Shown here: positions 37,216 through 46,178 of the stretch, piece by piece
Layout: every line of letters begins with the position of its first letter
Position numbering within the stretch: position 1 is the stretch's first letter
DNA from: Cohnella thermotolerans DSM 17683
Lineage (GTDB): Bacteria; Bacillota; Bacilli; Paenibacillales; Paenibacillaceae
DNA: 61,167 bases
Assembly: GCF_000429825.1 (NCBI RefSeq)
Contig: NZ_AUCP01000040.1
Span: 1 to 61,167 of the forward strand
Reading direction: 5' to 3'
Program-made: the position numbers and the translations under genes
Notes under the pieces: model-generated
Seen by the model: the letters and a program-made list of their open reading frames with translations, nothing else
What the model was told of the DNA's origin: nothing
Database searches by the model: none

Positions 37216-37242
37216 GAAGATCCTCCCCGGCGGAGGATCTTC
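37216..37242 (+). terminator. Intra-operon hairpin after the binding-protein gene
   Basis: GAAGATCCTCC and GGAGGATCTTC pair perfectly around CCGGC, followed by GTTGTTG. Placed between binding protein and permease it probably lowers downstream expression. Confidence 0.75.
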
Positions 37243-37288
37243 GTTGTTGCCCGCCGGACCGGAACGCGAACCGCTAGGAGGAATACGA

Positions 37289-38305
37289 TTGCTCTCATAC
37301 ATCGGACGCAGAATCATGCTCAGCGTCTTGGTCATCATCGGCTTGTCCGTCGTAACGTTTCTGATCGCGCGGGTCGTTCCCTCCGATCCGGCCGCCCGCT
37401 ACGCGGGCCCGAAAGCGACGGTGGAGCAGATCGCCGCCGCGAAGCAAGAGCTCGGTCTCGACAAGCCGCTGCCGGTGCAGTATGTCCGCTACATGGCGGG
37501 GGTGCTGCGCGGCGATCTGGGCACTTCCATCACGACCCACAACAAGGTGGCCCAGGACATTCGGGGAACGCTGCCTCCCAGCCTGGAGCTCATCGTGCTC
37601 GGCATGCTGATCGCGCTTGCCGCGGGCATTCCCGTCGGCGTGCTCGGCGCGATGAAGCCGGGGTCGTGGATCGACGGCTTCGGCCGCCTGGCTGCCGTCG
37701 TCCTCGTGTCGTTCCCGAGCTTCTGCCTCGGGTTCGTGCTTCAACTGCTGCTCTACGACTGGCTTCATCTGCTGCCCGTCTCCGGACGGGTGTCGAATTT
37801 GGCCATGGTGCTCCATCCGGTCGAAGCCCGCACCGGGTTTTATCTGATCGACAGCGCGCTTGCGGGCAACTGGTCGTTTTTCGGAGACGCGCTGTCGCAC
37901 CTGCTGCTTCCGGCGCTGACGCTCGCCGCTTATCCGTTCGGCCTCGTCGTGCGCATGGTTCGCGCCTCCATGGTCGAAGTGCTGGCGCAGGACCATACCC
38001 GGCTGCTGAAGGCGCTCGGCATGAAGCTGCCCAAGATCGCTTTCCGCTACGCGTTCAAGCTGACGCTGCCGGCGCTGCTGACCGTTATCGCCTTATCGTT
38101 CGCTTATTCGCTTACGGGCACCTTCCTGATCGAATCGGTGTTCGGATGGCCCGGTATGGGCGACTACGTCTCCAAGGCGCTCATTACGAACGACTATCCG
38201 GCCGTCATGGGCACGACGCTCCTGATCGGCATCGTTTATATCGGGCTTAATCTCATCGTCGATCTGGGCATCGCCTTCGTCGATCCGAGAGTGAGGTGGT
38301 CGTAA
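37289..38305 (+). CDS. Opp/Dpp-type ABC permease (DppB-like)
   Basis: A 338-residue six-helix permease: N-terminal YIGRRIMLSVLVIIGLSVVT, the family block LGLDKPLPVQYVRYMAGVLRGDLGTS and the EAA loop LLKALGMKLPKIAFRYAFK. Start is TTG 37289 six bases after AGGAGGAA; the upstream 37244 frame extension runs through the preceding hairpin and is not used. Overlaps the next gene by one base. Confidence 0.9.
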   Translation: MLSYIGRRIMLSVLVIIGLSVVTFLIARVVPSDPAARYAGPKATVEQIAAAKQELGLDKPLPVQYVRYMAGVLRGDLGTSITTHNKVAQDIRGTLPPSLELIVLGMLIALAAGIPVGVLGAMKPGSWIDGFGRLAAVVLVSFPSFCLGFVLQLLLYDWLHLLPVSGRVSNLAMVLHPVEARTGFYLIDSALAGNWSFFGDALSHLLLPALTLAAYPFGLVVRMVRASMVEVLAQDHTRLLKALGMKLPKIAFRYAFKLTLPALLTVIALSFAYSLTGTFLIESVFGWPGMGDYVSKALITNDYPAVMGTTLLIGIVYIGLNLIVDLGIAFVDPRVRWS

Positions 38306-39159
38306 TGGGCAAAAGCAAGTTGATCTACTACATGCGGCACAACGCGCTCGTGACGTTCGGCTTCGCGATTCTGGCGCTGCTCGTTCTCGCAAGCCTGCTC
38401 GCGCCGTGGCTCGCCCCCTACCCGCAGGACGCGCACGGCGCGGTCCATACGGAGCGGGCGTTCCTGCCGCCGTCCGGCGCCCACTTGTTCGGCACCGACG
38501 CCCTCGGGCGCGACCTGTTCTCCCTCGTCCTCTACGGCGGGCGCATCTCGCTGTCGGCGGGCTGCATCGCCATCGTCGTATCGGTCGCCGCCGGGGCGCT
38601 CATCGGCCTTATCGCCGGCTACGTCGGGGGCTGGATCGACGAAATGCTGATGCGCTTCACCGACATCGTGCTCAGCTTCCCGCCCTTGCTGCTGGCGGTG
38701 TCCATCGCTTCGCTGCTGGGGCCGAGCCTGAGCCACGCGCTGCTGGCCATCATGCTCTCGTGGTGGCCCTGGTATACGCGGCTCATCCGCTCGCAGATCG
38801 TGCAGCTGCGCAGCGCCGGCTACGTCGAATCGGCCATTGTCTCGGGCAAAGGCGCGGGGGCGATTATGCGACGCCACATTTTGCCGAACTCGCTGTCGCC
38901 CGTCATCGTGCAGGCTTCGATGGACTTCGGCTCGATCATTCTGACGCTGGCCGGCCTCAGCTTCCTCGGCATGGGCGCGCAGCCTCCTTCGACGGAATGG
39001 GGACTGCTGGTGTCCCAGGGCAAAACGTACGTGCTGTCGAACTGGTGGTACGCCGCGTTCCCGGGCTTGCCGATTCTGCTGACCGCCGTGGCGCTCAACC
39101 TTGCCGGGGACGGGCTGCGCGACCTGCTCGATCCGAGACAGAAAGGAGTGACCCGCTGA
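38305..39159 (+). CDS. Opp/Dpp-type ABC permease (DppC-like)
   Basis: A 284-residue permease with the DppC hallmarks: HLFGTDALGRDLFSLVLYGG after the first helix, YVGGWIDEMLMRFTDIVLSF and the EAA loop ESAIVSGKGAGAIMRRHILP. ATG at 38305 shares its A with the preceding TAA (TAATG); its own TGA shares a base with the next ATG (TGATG). Membrane partner of the permease at 37289. Confidence 0.92.
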   Translation: MGKSKLIYYMRHNALVTFGFAILALLVLASLLAPWLAPYPQDAHGAVHTERAFLPPSGAHLFGTDALGRDLFSLVLYGGRISLSAGCIAIVVSVAAGALIGLIAGYVGGWIDEMLMRFTDIVLSFPPLLLAVSIASLLGPSLSHALLAIMLSWWPWYTRLIRSQIVQLRSAGYVESAIVSGKGAGAIMRRHILPNSLSPVIVQASMDFGSIILTLAGLSFLGMGAQPPSTEWGLLVSQGKTYVLSNWWYAAFPGLPILLTAVALNLAGDGLRDLLDPRQKGVTR

Positions 39160-40166
39160 TGCTTCTACAGATGAAGGACGTGAAAGTAACGGTCCAATCG
39201 TCGTCGGGCGCCCGCGATCTGCTGAATTTGTCCGAACTGTCCGTCGCGGAAGGGGAGGCGGTCGGCGTCGTCGGGGAGACGGGCTCCGGGAAAACGATGA
39301 CGTCGCTGGCCATCACGCGGCTGTTCCCCACGCCGGCCATCCGGCTGACCGGAGGCTCGATCTCGTTCGCCGGACAAGAGCTGTCCGGGCTGCCGGCGAA
39401 GGACGTGGAGCGGCTGCGGGGCAAGCAGATCGGCATGATCTTCCAGGATCCGAGCACGTCGCTCAATCCGGTTTTCCGAATCGGCCGAACGCTGTCGGAT
39501 TTGATTCGCGAGCATCACAAAGTCGGCCGCCGGACGGCCCGCGAACGGGCGGTCGAGCTGCTTCGCCGCGTCGAACTGCCGCAGCCCGAGGAGATGCTGG
39601 AGCGCTATCCGTTCGAGCTGTCGGGCGGCCAGCGGCAGCGCGTCATGATCGCGATGGCGCTAGTCGGCAAGCCGAAGCTGCTCATCGCCGACGAGCCGAC
39701 GACCGCGCTCGACGTCACGATCCAGGCGGGCGTTCTGTCGCTGCTCAAGCGGCTGCAGCGGGAAGAGGCGATGTCCATGATGATGATCACGCACAACATG
39801 GGCCTCGTCGCCCATACGACCGACCGTCTGTACGTGATGTACGACGGCGAGGTCGTCGAGACGGGCGAGACGAAGCGGGTGCTGACGTCGCCCGGACATC
39901 CGTATACGCGAATGCTGCTTCGCTCCATCCCGAGCTGGGAGAAGAGGGGAACGAAATTGTCCGCGCTGCCGGTCGCAGACGGCCGGGAGGCGGAGCCGGG
40001 GGGCGAGCCGGCTCCGGCGTCGGACGGGCGGCCGAACGGCTGCGTCTTCGCCGGACGCTGCCCGTACGCGGAAGCCGTCTGCCGCAAGGTGAAGCCGGAG
40101 CTCCGTCCGATGCCGGACGGGTCTCATCTGGCCGGCTGCCATCGATTGGAGGAGATTGGAGCATGA
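39159..40166 (+). CDS. Opp/Dpp-type ABC ATPase (DppD-like)
   Basis: A 335-residue ATPase: Walker A GETGSGKT, Q-loop IFQDPSTSLNPVF, signature LSGGQRQRVMIAMAL, Walker B LLIADEPTTALDVT and H-loop MMITHNMG. The C-terminal oligopeptide extension has the cysteine set of a CVFAGRCPYAEAVC motif, which in this family can hold an Fe-S cluster. Coupled by overlaps to the genes on both sides. Confidence 0.93.
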   Translation: MLLQMKDVKVTVQSSSGARDLLNLSELSVAEGEAVGVVGETGSGKTMTSLAITRLFPTPAIRLTGGSISFAGQELSGLPAKDVERLRGKQIGMIFQDPSTSLNPVFRIGRTLSDLIREHHKVGRRTARERAVELLRRVELPQPEEMLERYPFELSGGQRQRVMIAMALVGKPKLLIADEPTTALDVTIQAGVLSLLKRLQREEAMSMMMITHNMGLVAHTTDRLYVMYDGEVVETGETKRVLTSPGHPYTRMLLRSIPSWEKRGTKLSALPVADGREAEPGGEPAPASDGRPNGCVFAGRCPYAEAVCRKVKPELRPMPDGSHLAGCHRLEEIGA

Positions 40167-41128
40167 ACCCGCCCATCGTCGAAGTGCGCGGCTTGCGCGT
40201 GGAACATATCGTCAAAGGCAAAGGATGGAGGCGCGAACGCGGGCGGGTTCAAGCCCTCGGCGGCGTCGATCTGACGCTCCGGCAAGGAGAGGCGCTCGGC
40301 ATCGCCGGCGAATCCGGCTCGGGCAAGACGACGCTCGCCCGTGTGCTGATCGGCCTGCAGAAGGCGACGGCCGGCGAAGTGAAGCTGTTCGGGCAGCCGA
40401 TTCCGGAAGGCAAGTGGCCGAAGGAGCTGCGCAAAAGGGTGCAGATGGTGTTCCAGGACGCATCGGGCTTTCTCGATCCGAGGCAGTCGATCGTTCGCGC
40501 GGTGTACGAGCCGCTGGAGGAGCTTGCGGGACTGAGCGGAGACAAGCTGCGGACGGAAGCGATTGCGCTGCTCGAGCGCGTCGGCTTGTCCGCCCGGCAC
40601 GCGAACCGGCTGCCGCACGAGCTGTCCGGCGGCCAGCGGCAGCGGGTCGCGATCGCGAAGGCGCTCGCGTCTTCGCCGGACCTGGTCATTCTCGACGAGC
40701 CGACGTCGGCGCTGGACGTCTCGGTGCAGGCGCAAATTTTGAACCTGCTGGAGGAGCTGCGGAAGGAGAAGGGAATGAGCTACATTCTCATCTCACACGA
40801 TCTGAACGTCATCGCCCATCTGTGCGATCGGGTGTCGATCATGTATCTCGGCCGGATCGCGGAGAGCGGACCGATCGAGCGGGTGTTCCCGCAACCGGCG
40901 CATCCGTATACGAAGGCGCTGCTTGCGGCGGCGCCGAGCGCCGACCCGAACGTGCCGTGGGCTCCGATGATGCTGTCCGGCGAACTGCCGTCGGCGATGA
41001 ACCCGCCATCCGGCTGCGCGTTCCATCCGCGGTGTCCGATTGCGGCGGACGTCTGCCGCAACGCCCGACCGGAAGCGCGGCTTAAGGACGGCGTGGAGAC
41101 GGCCTGCCACCTGGCCGGCAACGGCTGA
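40163..41128 (+). CDS. Opp/Dpp-type ABC ATPase (DppF-like)
   Basis: A 321-residue ATPase: Walker A GESGSGKTT, signature LSGGQRQRVAIAKAL, Walker B LVILDEPTSALDVS, and the C-terminal cysteine motif GCAFHPRCPIAADVC. Starts in a 4-base ATGA overlap with DppD-like. With the other four products it completes a full importer. The 68 bases after it carry a small GC dyad but no T-run, so transcription should continue into the DUF917 gene. Confidence 0.93.
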   Translation: MNPPIVEVRGLRVEHIVKGKGWRRERGRVQALGGVDLTLRQGEALGIAGESGSGKTTLARVLIGLQKATAGEVKLFGQPIPEGKWPKELRKRVQMVFQDASGFLDPRQSIVRAVYEPLEELAGLSGDKLRTEAIALLERVGLSARHANRLPHELSGGQRQRVAIAKALASSPDLVILDEPTSALDVSVQAQILNLLEELRKEKGMSYILISHDLNVIAHLCDRVSIMYLGRIAESGPIERVFPQPAHPYTKALLAAAPSADPNVPWAPMMLSGELPSAMNPPSGCAFHPRCPIAADVCRNARPEARLKDGVETACHLAGNG

Positions 41129-41196
41129 AGAAGCGGCGGGAAGAACAAGAATGACGGCCGCTCCGCCCGGCGGGCGGCCGATAACGAGGTGCGAAT

Positions 41197-42309
41197 ATGA
41201 GGCGTTTAACCTACCAAGAAGCGGAAGACATCATCTACGGCGCCTGCATATGCGGCACGGGCGGGGGCGGGAGCGCGACCGAAGCGCTGGACGTCGTCCG
41301 CCGGATTTACGACGAAGGCAAGAGCATCCGGCTTGCCGCTCTGGAGGAGATCGGCGACGACTGGACGGTCGCATCGCCTTATTATATGGGTTCCATTTTG
41401 CCGCCTCCCGAACATCTAATGAAGCGATTCGAAGGCAAGAAGCCGCTGCCGGTGCCGGTGGCCCGGCTCGCGCTGGAAGCGCTGCAAGCGTATCTGGGCG
41501 AGCCGATCCGCGCGGTGATCGCGACCGAGCTCGGCGGGAACACGTCGTGCGCGATGGAAGCGGCGGCGGCGTTGGACATTCCGCTCGTGGACGCGGACCC
41601 TGCGGGCCGGTCGGTGCCGGAGCTCGAGCATACGACGTTCCGCCTCCACGGCATCGACATTTATCCGCTGGCGCTGGCGAGCCGCTTCGGCGACACGCTC
41701 ATCGTGACGAACGCGGTCGATCACAGCCACGCGGACATGATCGGCCGCGCGTTCGCCGGCCAATTCGGCAATCTGTGCGGCGTCTGCGACCATCCCGTCA
41801 AGGGCGGCAAGCTGCGGGGCAGCGTCATCGGCGGAACGCTGACGATGGCCGAGAAGCTCGGCCGCGCGCGGCGCATCGCCTGCGAGACGGGCCGGGGCCC
41901 GGCGGCGGCGATCGCCGAAGCCGGAGGCGGCAAGCTGCTGGCGGAAGGGACCATTGTCGAGGCGTACTGGAACGACGCCGCCGGCTTTACCGAAGGAAGC
42001 CTCGAGATCGAAGCGGCGGAAGACAGGGCTCGGTGGTCCATTGGTTACCGCAACGAGCATATGGTCGCGCGAAGGAACGGAGAGATCGCGTCGGTTATTC
42101 CGGAGCTGATCGTGCTGCTGGATCGGCACACCGGCATGCCGATTCTCAACCCGGACGGCGAGCCGGGCATGGAGGTGGCTATCGTCACGCTGCCGGCGCC
42201 CGCCGCCTGGGAGACGGAAGAGGGCTTGGCCGCGTTCGGGCCGGAATATATCGGTCTGCCCCGCGAGACGTATTGGGAGCTGAAGGAGGCTAGGCCCTTC
42301 AAGAAATGA
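41197..42309 (+). CDS. DUF917 family protein, copy 1
   Basis: A 370-residue DUF917 protein. Seen: the N-terminal glycine motif ACICGTGGGGSATEAL (residues 16-31), ATELGGNTSCAMEAAAALDI, the DADPAGRSVPELEHTTF block and the middle GGTLTMAEKLGRA. The family was of unknown function for long and repeatedly sits beside hydantoinase/oxoprolinase genes; from memory, Pfam now names it after an S-methyl-thiohydantoin desulfurase, which should be checked. Here it opens the enzymatic half of the operon. Start ATG follows GAGGTG. Only moderately similar to copy 2 at 47723. Confidence 0.9.
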   Translation: MRRLTYQEAEDIIYGACICGTGGGGSATEALDVVRRIYDEGKSIRLAALEEIGDDWTVASPYYMGSILPPPEHLMKRFEGKKPLPVPVARLALEALQAYLGEPIRAVIATELGGNTSCAMEAAAALDIPLVDADPAGRSVPELEHTTFRLHGIDIYPLALASRFGDTLIVTNAVDHSHADMIGRAFAGQFGNLCGVCDHPVKGGKLRGSVIGGTLTMAEKLGRARRIACETGRGPAAAIAEAGGGKLLAEGTIVEAYWNDAAGFTEGSLEIEAAEDRARWSIGYRNEHMVARRNGEIASVIPELIVLLDRHTGMPILNPDGEPGMEVAIVTLPAPAAWETEEGLAAFGPEYIGLPRETYWELKEARPFKK

Positions 42310-42438
42310 TTCTTCCGGCCGCGGGTGCGGCAGCGCGGGCGAACGAAGCGGCTCCGAGCCGCCGCCGTTGCCGCCCGGAAGGCGGATCGAATGTCCGACG
42401 ATCCGAACGCGCAAACGAACAGAAAAGCAGGTGATCCC

Positions 42439-44496
42439 ATGAAGCTCGCGGTTGACGTGGGCGGGACGTTCACCGATCTCGTCCTGTATGACGAGAAGAC
42501 GGGCAACGTCTCCATCGTGAAATGTCCGAGCACGCCGGAAGGGTTCGAGCGCGGCGTGCTGAAAGCGGTAGACGAGGCGGCCGCGGAACGGGAAGGCCGG
42601 GAGGTCGTCTTCATCCACGGCTCGACGGTCGTCATCAACCATTTGCTCGAACGCAAGGGAGCCCGGACGGCGCTCGTGACGACCAAAGGGTTCCGCGACA
42701 ACCTCGACATTCAACGGACGAACCGTCCGGATTTGTATAATCTGCGCTACCGGAAGCCGAAGCCGTTCGTGGAGCGGGCCGACCGCTACGAAGTAGACGA
42801 ACGGATCGGCGCGGACGGCGCGGTCGTGAGGCCGCTCGACCCGGCCGAGATCGGACGGATCGCGGAGCGGGTGCGCGCGGGCGGCTACGAGGCGGTGGCG
42901 GTCGCTTTTATCAACGCGTACAAAAATCCGGTCCATGAGCGGGAAGCGGCGAGGCTGCTGAAGGAGATGCTGCCCGGCGTCTACGTGACTTGCTCTTCCA
43001 ACGTCGCGCTCTGGCGCGAATACGAACGGACGAACACGGCCGTCTCCAGCGCTTATGTCGGTCCCGCGGTCCACTCTTATCTGGGCAAGCTCGAAGACGG
43101 GCTGCGCGAACGGGGCATCGGCGGCGAGAAGGAGCTTCAGCCGACGATGATGCTCTCGAACGGGGGACGGACGACGTTCGACGAGGCCAGAAGCTGGCCG
43201 ATCGACCTGGTCGAATCCGGACCGGCCGCCGGCATTACCGGCGCTTGCGCGCTGGGCGAACGGACGGGCAAACGCGATTTCATCGCGCTTGACGTCGGGG
43301 GGACGACCGCCAAGGCGGGGCTCGTCGAGAACGGCAAGCCGATGCGGCTGCAGGAATATACGCTGGAGCCCGGCTCGCGCAGCGCGGGGTATCCGCTCCT
43401 CGTGCCGACCGTCGACATCGTCGAGGTCGGCGCCGGAGGCGGCAGCATCGTGCGCGTCACCGAGGACGGCGCGATCCGCGTCGGTCCCGACAGCGCGGGC
43501 GCGAATCCGGGGCCGGCCTGCTACGGCCGGGGAGGCCGGCTGCCCGCCGTGACGGACGCCAACTTCCTGGCGGGCCGGCTGCCGGAGACGCTGGCCAGCG
43601 GGCTGAAGCTGGACCGCGCGGCGGCGGAGCGGGCGTTCGAGCCGATCGCGCGGCAGCTCGGCATTCCGCTGGAGGACGTCGTCCGGGGCGCGCTGCGCGT
43701 CGCCGAATCGAAGATGGCGCAGGTGCTTAGGCTGGCGACCGTCGCCCGGGGCAAAGACCCGCGCGAATACGATCTGATTGCGTACGGCGGCAGCGCGCCG
43801 CTGCACGCGGCCGAGATGGCCCGCGACCTGCGGCTGCGCTCGGTGCTCATCCCGCCGAACGCGGGCGTGTTCTCCGCCTGGGGCATGCTGCATGCGCCCT
43901 TCCTCGCCGACGCGATGCGGACGGTGTGGGTGAGCTGGCCCGAAGGACGGGAGCGGATCGAGCGGGAGACGGAAGAACTCGTCGCCGAAGCGCAGGCTAA
44001 ATTCGCCGCAATGGGGCTTACAGCCCGCTCCTTCGAGAAGAACGCGGAAGTCCGCTACCAGGGACAAGCCCGTTCGATCACGGTGGACGCGAGCGATCTC
44101 GACCGGGTGGCGGAGGCGTTCGCCGCCGCGCACAAGGAGAAGTTCGGCTTTACGATGGACGCGCCGCTCGAGATCACCGGCATTCACGTGGTCGCTTCGG
44201 ACGCCGAAGCGGCCGCCGATGCCGGAACCGGGTCCGGCGGAACGGATGCCGGCGCCGACGAGGAAGCCCGGACCGCGGCTTCGCCCGTTCCGGCGGGCCG
44301 CCGCCGCGTCCTCGCTTCGGACGGCTGGCATGAAGCGGCCGTCTACCGCCGCGGCGACCTGAAGCCGGGCGACCGGATCGACGGCCCCGCCGTCGTGGAG
44401 GAGCATACGACGACGACGTACGTTCCGCCGGACGCGAAGCTTGCGGTCGACCGGTTCGCCAATTTGGTCCTTACGTTCGGGAAGGAGGAGGGATGA
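42439..44496 (+). CDS. hyuA: Hydantoinase/oxoprolinase subunit A (HyuA)
   Basis: A 685-residue ASKHA-fold ATPase. Residues 4-180 are Hydant_A_N with phosphate loop DVGGTFTDLVLYDEKTG; residues about 200-490 are Hydantoinase_A with a second phosphate motif ALDVGGTTAKAGLV and VDIVEVGAGGGSI; a C-terminal domain (about 510-680) is present. HyuA works with HyuB in ATP-dependent opening of hydantoin or 5-oxoproline rings. ATG 42439 follows AGCAGGTGA; upstream in-frame ATGs lack a site. The stop overlaps hyuB (ATGA). An unstructured 129-base gap separates it from the DUF917 gene. Confidence 0.93.
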   Translation: MKLAVDVGGTFTDLVLYDEKTGNVSIVKCPSTPEGFERGVLKAVDEAAAEREGREVVFIHGSTVVINHLLERKGARTALVTTKGFRDNLDIQRTNRPDLYNLRYRKPKPFVERADRYEVDERIGADGAVVRPLDPAEIGRIAERVRAGGYEAVAVAFINAYKNPVHEREAARLLKEMLPGVYVTCSSNVALWREYERTNTAVSSAYVGPAVHSYLGKLEDGLRERGIGGEKELQPTMMLSNGGRTTFDEARSWPIDLVESGPAAGITGACALGERTGKRDFIALDVGGTTAKAGLVENGKPMRLQEYTLEPGSRSAGYPLLVPTVDIVEVGAGGGSIVRVTEDGAIRVGPDSAGANPGPACYGRGGRLPAVTDANFLAGRLPETLASGLKLDRAAAERAFEPIARQLGIPLEDVVRGALRVAESKMAQVLRLATVARGKDPREYDLIAYGGSAPLHAAEMARDLRLRSVLIPPNAGVFSAWGMLHAPFLADAMRTVWVSWPEGRERIERETEELVAEAQAKFAAMGLTARSFEKNAEVRYQGQARSITVDASDLDRVAEAFAAAHKEKFGFTMDAPLEITGIHVVASDAEAAADAGTGSGGTDAGADEEARTAASPVPAGRRRVLASDGWHEAAVYRRGDLKPGDRIDGPAVVEEHTTTTYVPPDAKLAVDRFANLVLTFGKEEG

Positions 44497-46178
44497 GCAT
44501 GGATCCGTTTACGCTGGCGATTATCGAAGGCGCGCTGATGGCGGCCAGCGAGGAGATGTTCGGCGCCGTCAAGCAGTCGAGCTACAGCCCGATCATCTAC
44601 GAGGTGCTGGACTACGCGGCCGGCATTACCGATACGTCCGGGCGGCTCGTCGTGCAGGGCAACGGCATTACCGGCTTCCTCGGAAGCCTGTCGGACGCCG
44701 TCAAGGCGGTCATTGCCAAGTACGGCCGGTTCGAGCCGGGCGACGCGTTCGCGGTCAACGACCCGTATACGGCCGGAGGCACCCACTCCTCCGACGTGAC
44801 GGTCGTAAGGCCATATTTCGCGTCAGGCGAGCTGATCGGGTTCGGCGCCTGCAAAGCCCACTTGACGGAAATGGGCGGGGCGCGGCCGGGCAGCTGGTCC
44901 ACGGAGGCGGAAGACGTCTTCGCGGAAGGCTTCCGCCTTCCGCTGATCAAGCTCGTCGATCGCGGAACGGTCAACGAGACGATTCTCGAACTGCTGTCGG
45001 CCAACGTGCGGACGCCGCGCGAGACGCTGGGCGACCTGTACGCCCAGCTCGGCGCGCTTCAGGTCGGGGAGCGCCGCGTGGCCGAGCTCGTCCAGCGCTA
45101 CGGCGCGGAAGCGGTCGCCGCCGCGATGGACGGCATTATCGTCCGCGGCCGGAAATCCGCCGAGCGGATGCTAAGGAAGCTTCCCAAAGGCGAGTTCGTC
45201 GCCGAGGACTACCTTGACTCCGACGGCAAGACGGACAAGCCGGTGTACGTGCGCGTGAAGTTGACGATAACGGACGACGCATTCACGGCGGACTTCACCG
45301 GCAGCTCGCCGGCCGTCGCCAGCACGATCAACGGGACGTGGCCGAGCCTCGAATGCGGCGTCCGGATCGCGTTCCGGGCGCTCATCGACACGGACGAGCC
45401 GACGTCGGACGGCATGTTCGCGCCGCTGAGGATCGTATGTCCGAGCGGCACGGTATTCACAGCCGAGCCCCCGACGCCGGTGTCGACCTATTGGGAGTCG
45501 TCGGACATGGCGACCGATCTCGTGCTCAAAGCGCTCGCGGGCGCGATGGGCGGCCGCATTCCCGCCGGCCATACGCTGAGCGTGTGCGCATCGATTCTGG
45601 CGTTCGAGCAGCGCCCGGGCGACGAGTCTCCGCTTATTTTCTGCGAGCCGATGGGGGGCGGCTGGGGCGGCAGCCTCGGACAGGACGGGGAGAGCGCCCT
45701 CGTTCCGATCAGCGACGGGGATACGAATTCGATTCCGGTCGAAGTCCTGGAGGCGACGTATCCGGTGCTCGTCGAGCGGTACGCGCTCAACCTGGACGCC
45801 TCCGGAGGAAGCGGACAATTCCGCGGCGGCTACGGCCTGATCCGTCAAATGAAGCTGCTGCGTCCCGCCACCTTGACGGCGAGCTTCGGCCGCAGCCTGT
45901 TCCCGGCATGGGGCATCGAAGGCGGCTCGAACGGAACGCCCAATTATGTGGAAGCGAAGGACGAAGACGGGAACGTGCTGGTGCGGTCGGGCCGCGTCAA
46001 CAATCTGGCGCTGCGGGCGGGCGCGACCGTATCGCTCGTAACCGGCGTAGGCGGCGGTTACGGCGACCCCGCGAAGCGCGACCCGCGCCGGGTGGAAGAC
46101 GACGTCCGCAACGGCCTGATCTCGGTCGAGGACGCGCAGCGTCTATACGGTTATAAGCAAGGAGCGATGGAACGGTGA
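44493..46178 (+). CDS. hyuB: Hydantoinase/oxoprolinase subunit B (HyuB)
   Basis: A 561-residue protein of the HyuB / acetone carboxylase alpha family: SSYSPIIYEVLDYAAGITD, the NDPYTAGGTHSSDVTVVRPYF metal block near residue 90 and the C-terminal LDASGGSGQFRGGYGLIRQ. It forms the hydrolase or carboxylase half that acts on the ring activated by HyuA. The ATG at 44493 overlaps the hyuA stop; an ATG two codons later (44499) is better spaced from GGAGGAGGG, so the true start may be that one. Confidence 0.93.
   Translation: MSMDPFTLAIIEGALMAASEEMFGAVKQSSYSPIIYEVLDYAAGITDTSGRLVVQGNGITGFLGSLSDAVKAVIAKYGRFEPGDAFAVNDPYTAGGTHSSDVTVVRPYFASGELIGFGACKAHLTEMGGARPGSWSTEAEDVFAEGFRLPLIKLVDRGTVNETILELLSANVRTPRETLGDLYAQLGALQVGERRVAELVQRYGAEAVAAAMDGIIVRGRKSAERMLRKLPKGEFVAEDYLDSDGKTDKPVYVRVKLTITDDAFTADFTGSSPAVASTINGTWPSLECGVRIAFRALIDTDEPTSDGMFAPLRIVCPSGTVFTAEPPTPVSTYWESSDMATDLVLKALAGAMGGRIPAGHTLSVCASILAFEQRPGDESPLIFCEPMGGGWGGSLGQDGESALVPISDGDTNSIPVEVLEATYPVLVERYALNLDASGGSGQFRGGYGLIRQMKLLRPATLTASFGRSLFPAWGIEGGSNGTPNYVEAKDEDGNVLVRSGRVNNLALRAGATVSLVTGVGGGYGDPAKRDPRRVEDDVRNGLISVEDAQRLYGYKQGAMER

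Noticed and set aside
41129..41196. GC-rich dyad between the last ABC ATPase and DUF917 as a terminator
   Set aside because: The stem is short (GGCCGC/GCGGCC) and no T-run follows, so the operon is likely continuous here.
41416..44406. 996-codon open frame on the minus strand opposite DUF917 and hyuA
   Set aside because: It is the antisense of well-supported genes, is rich in Arg/His/Asp from GC-biased third positions, and has no ribosome binding site or family motif.
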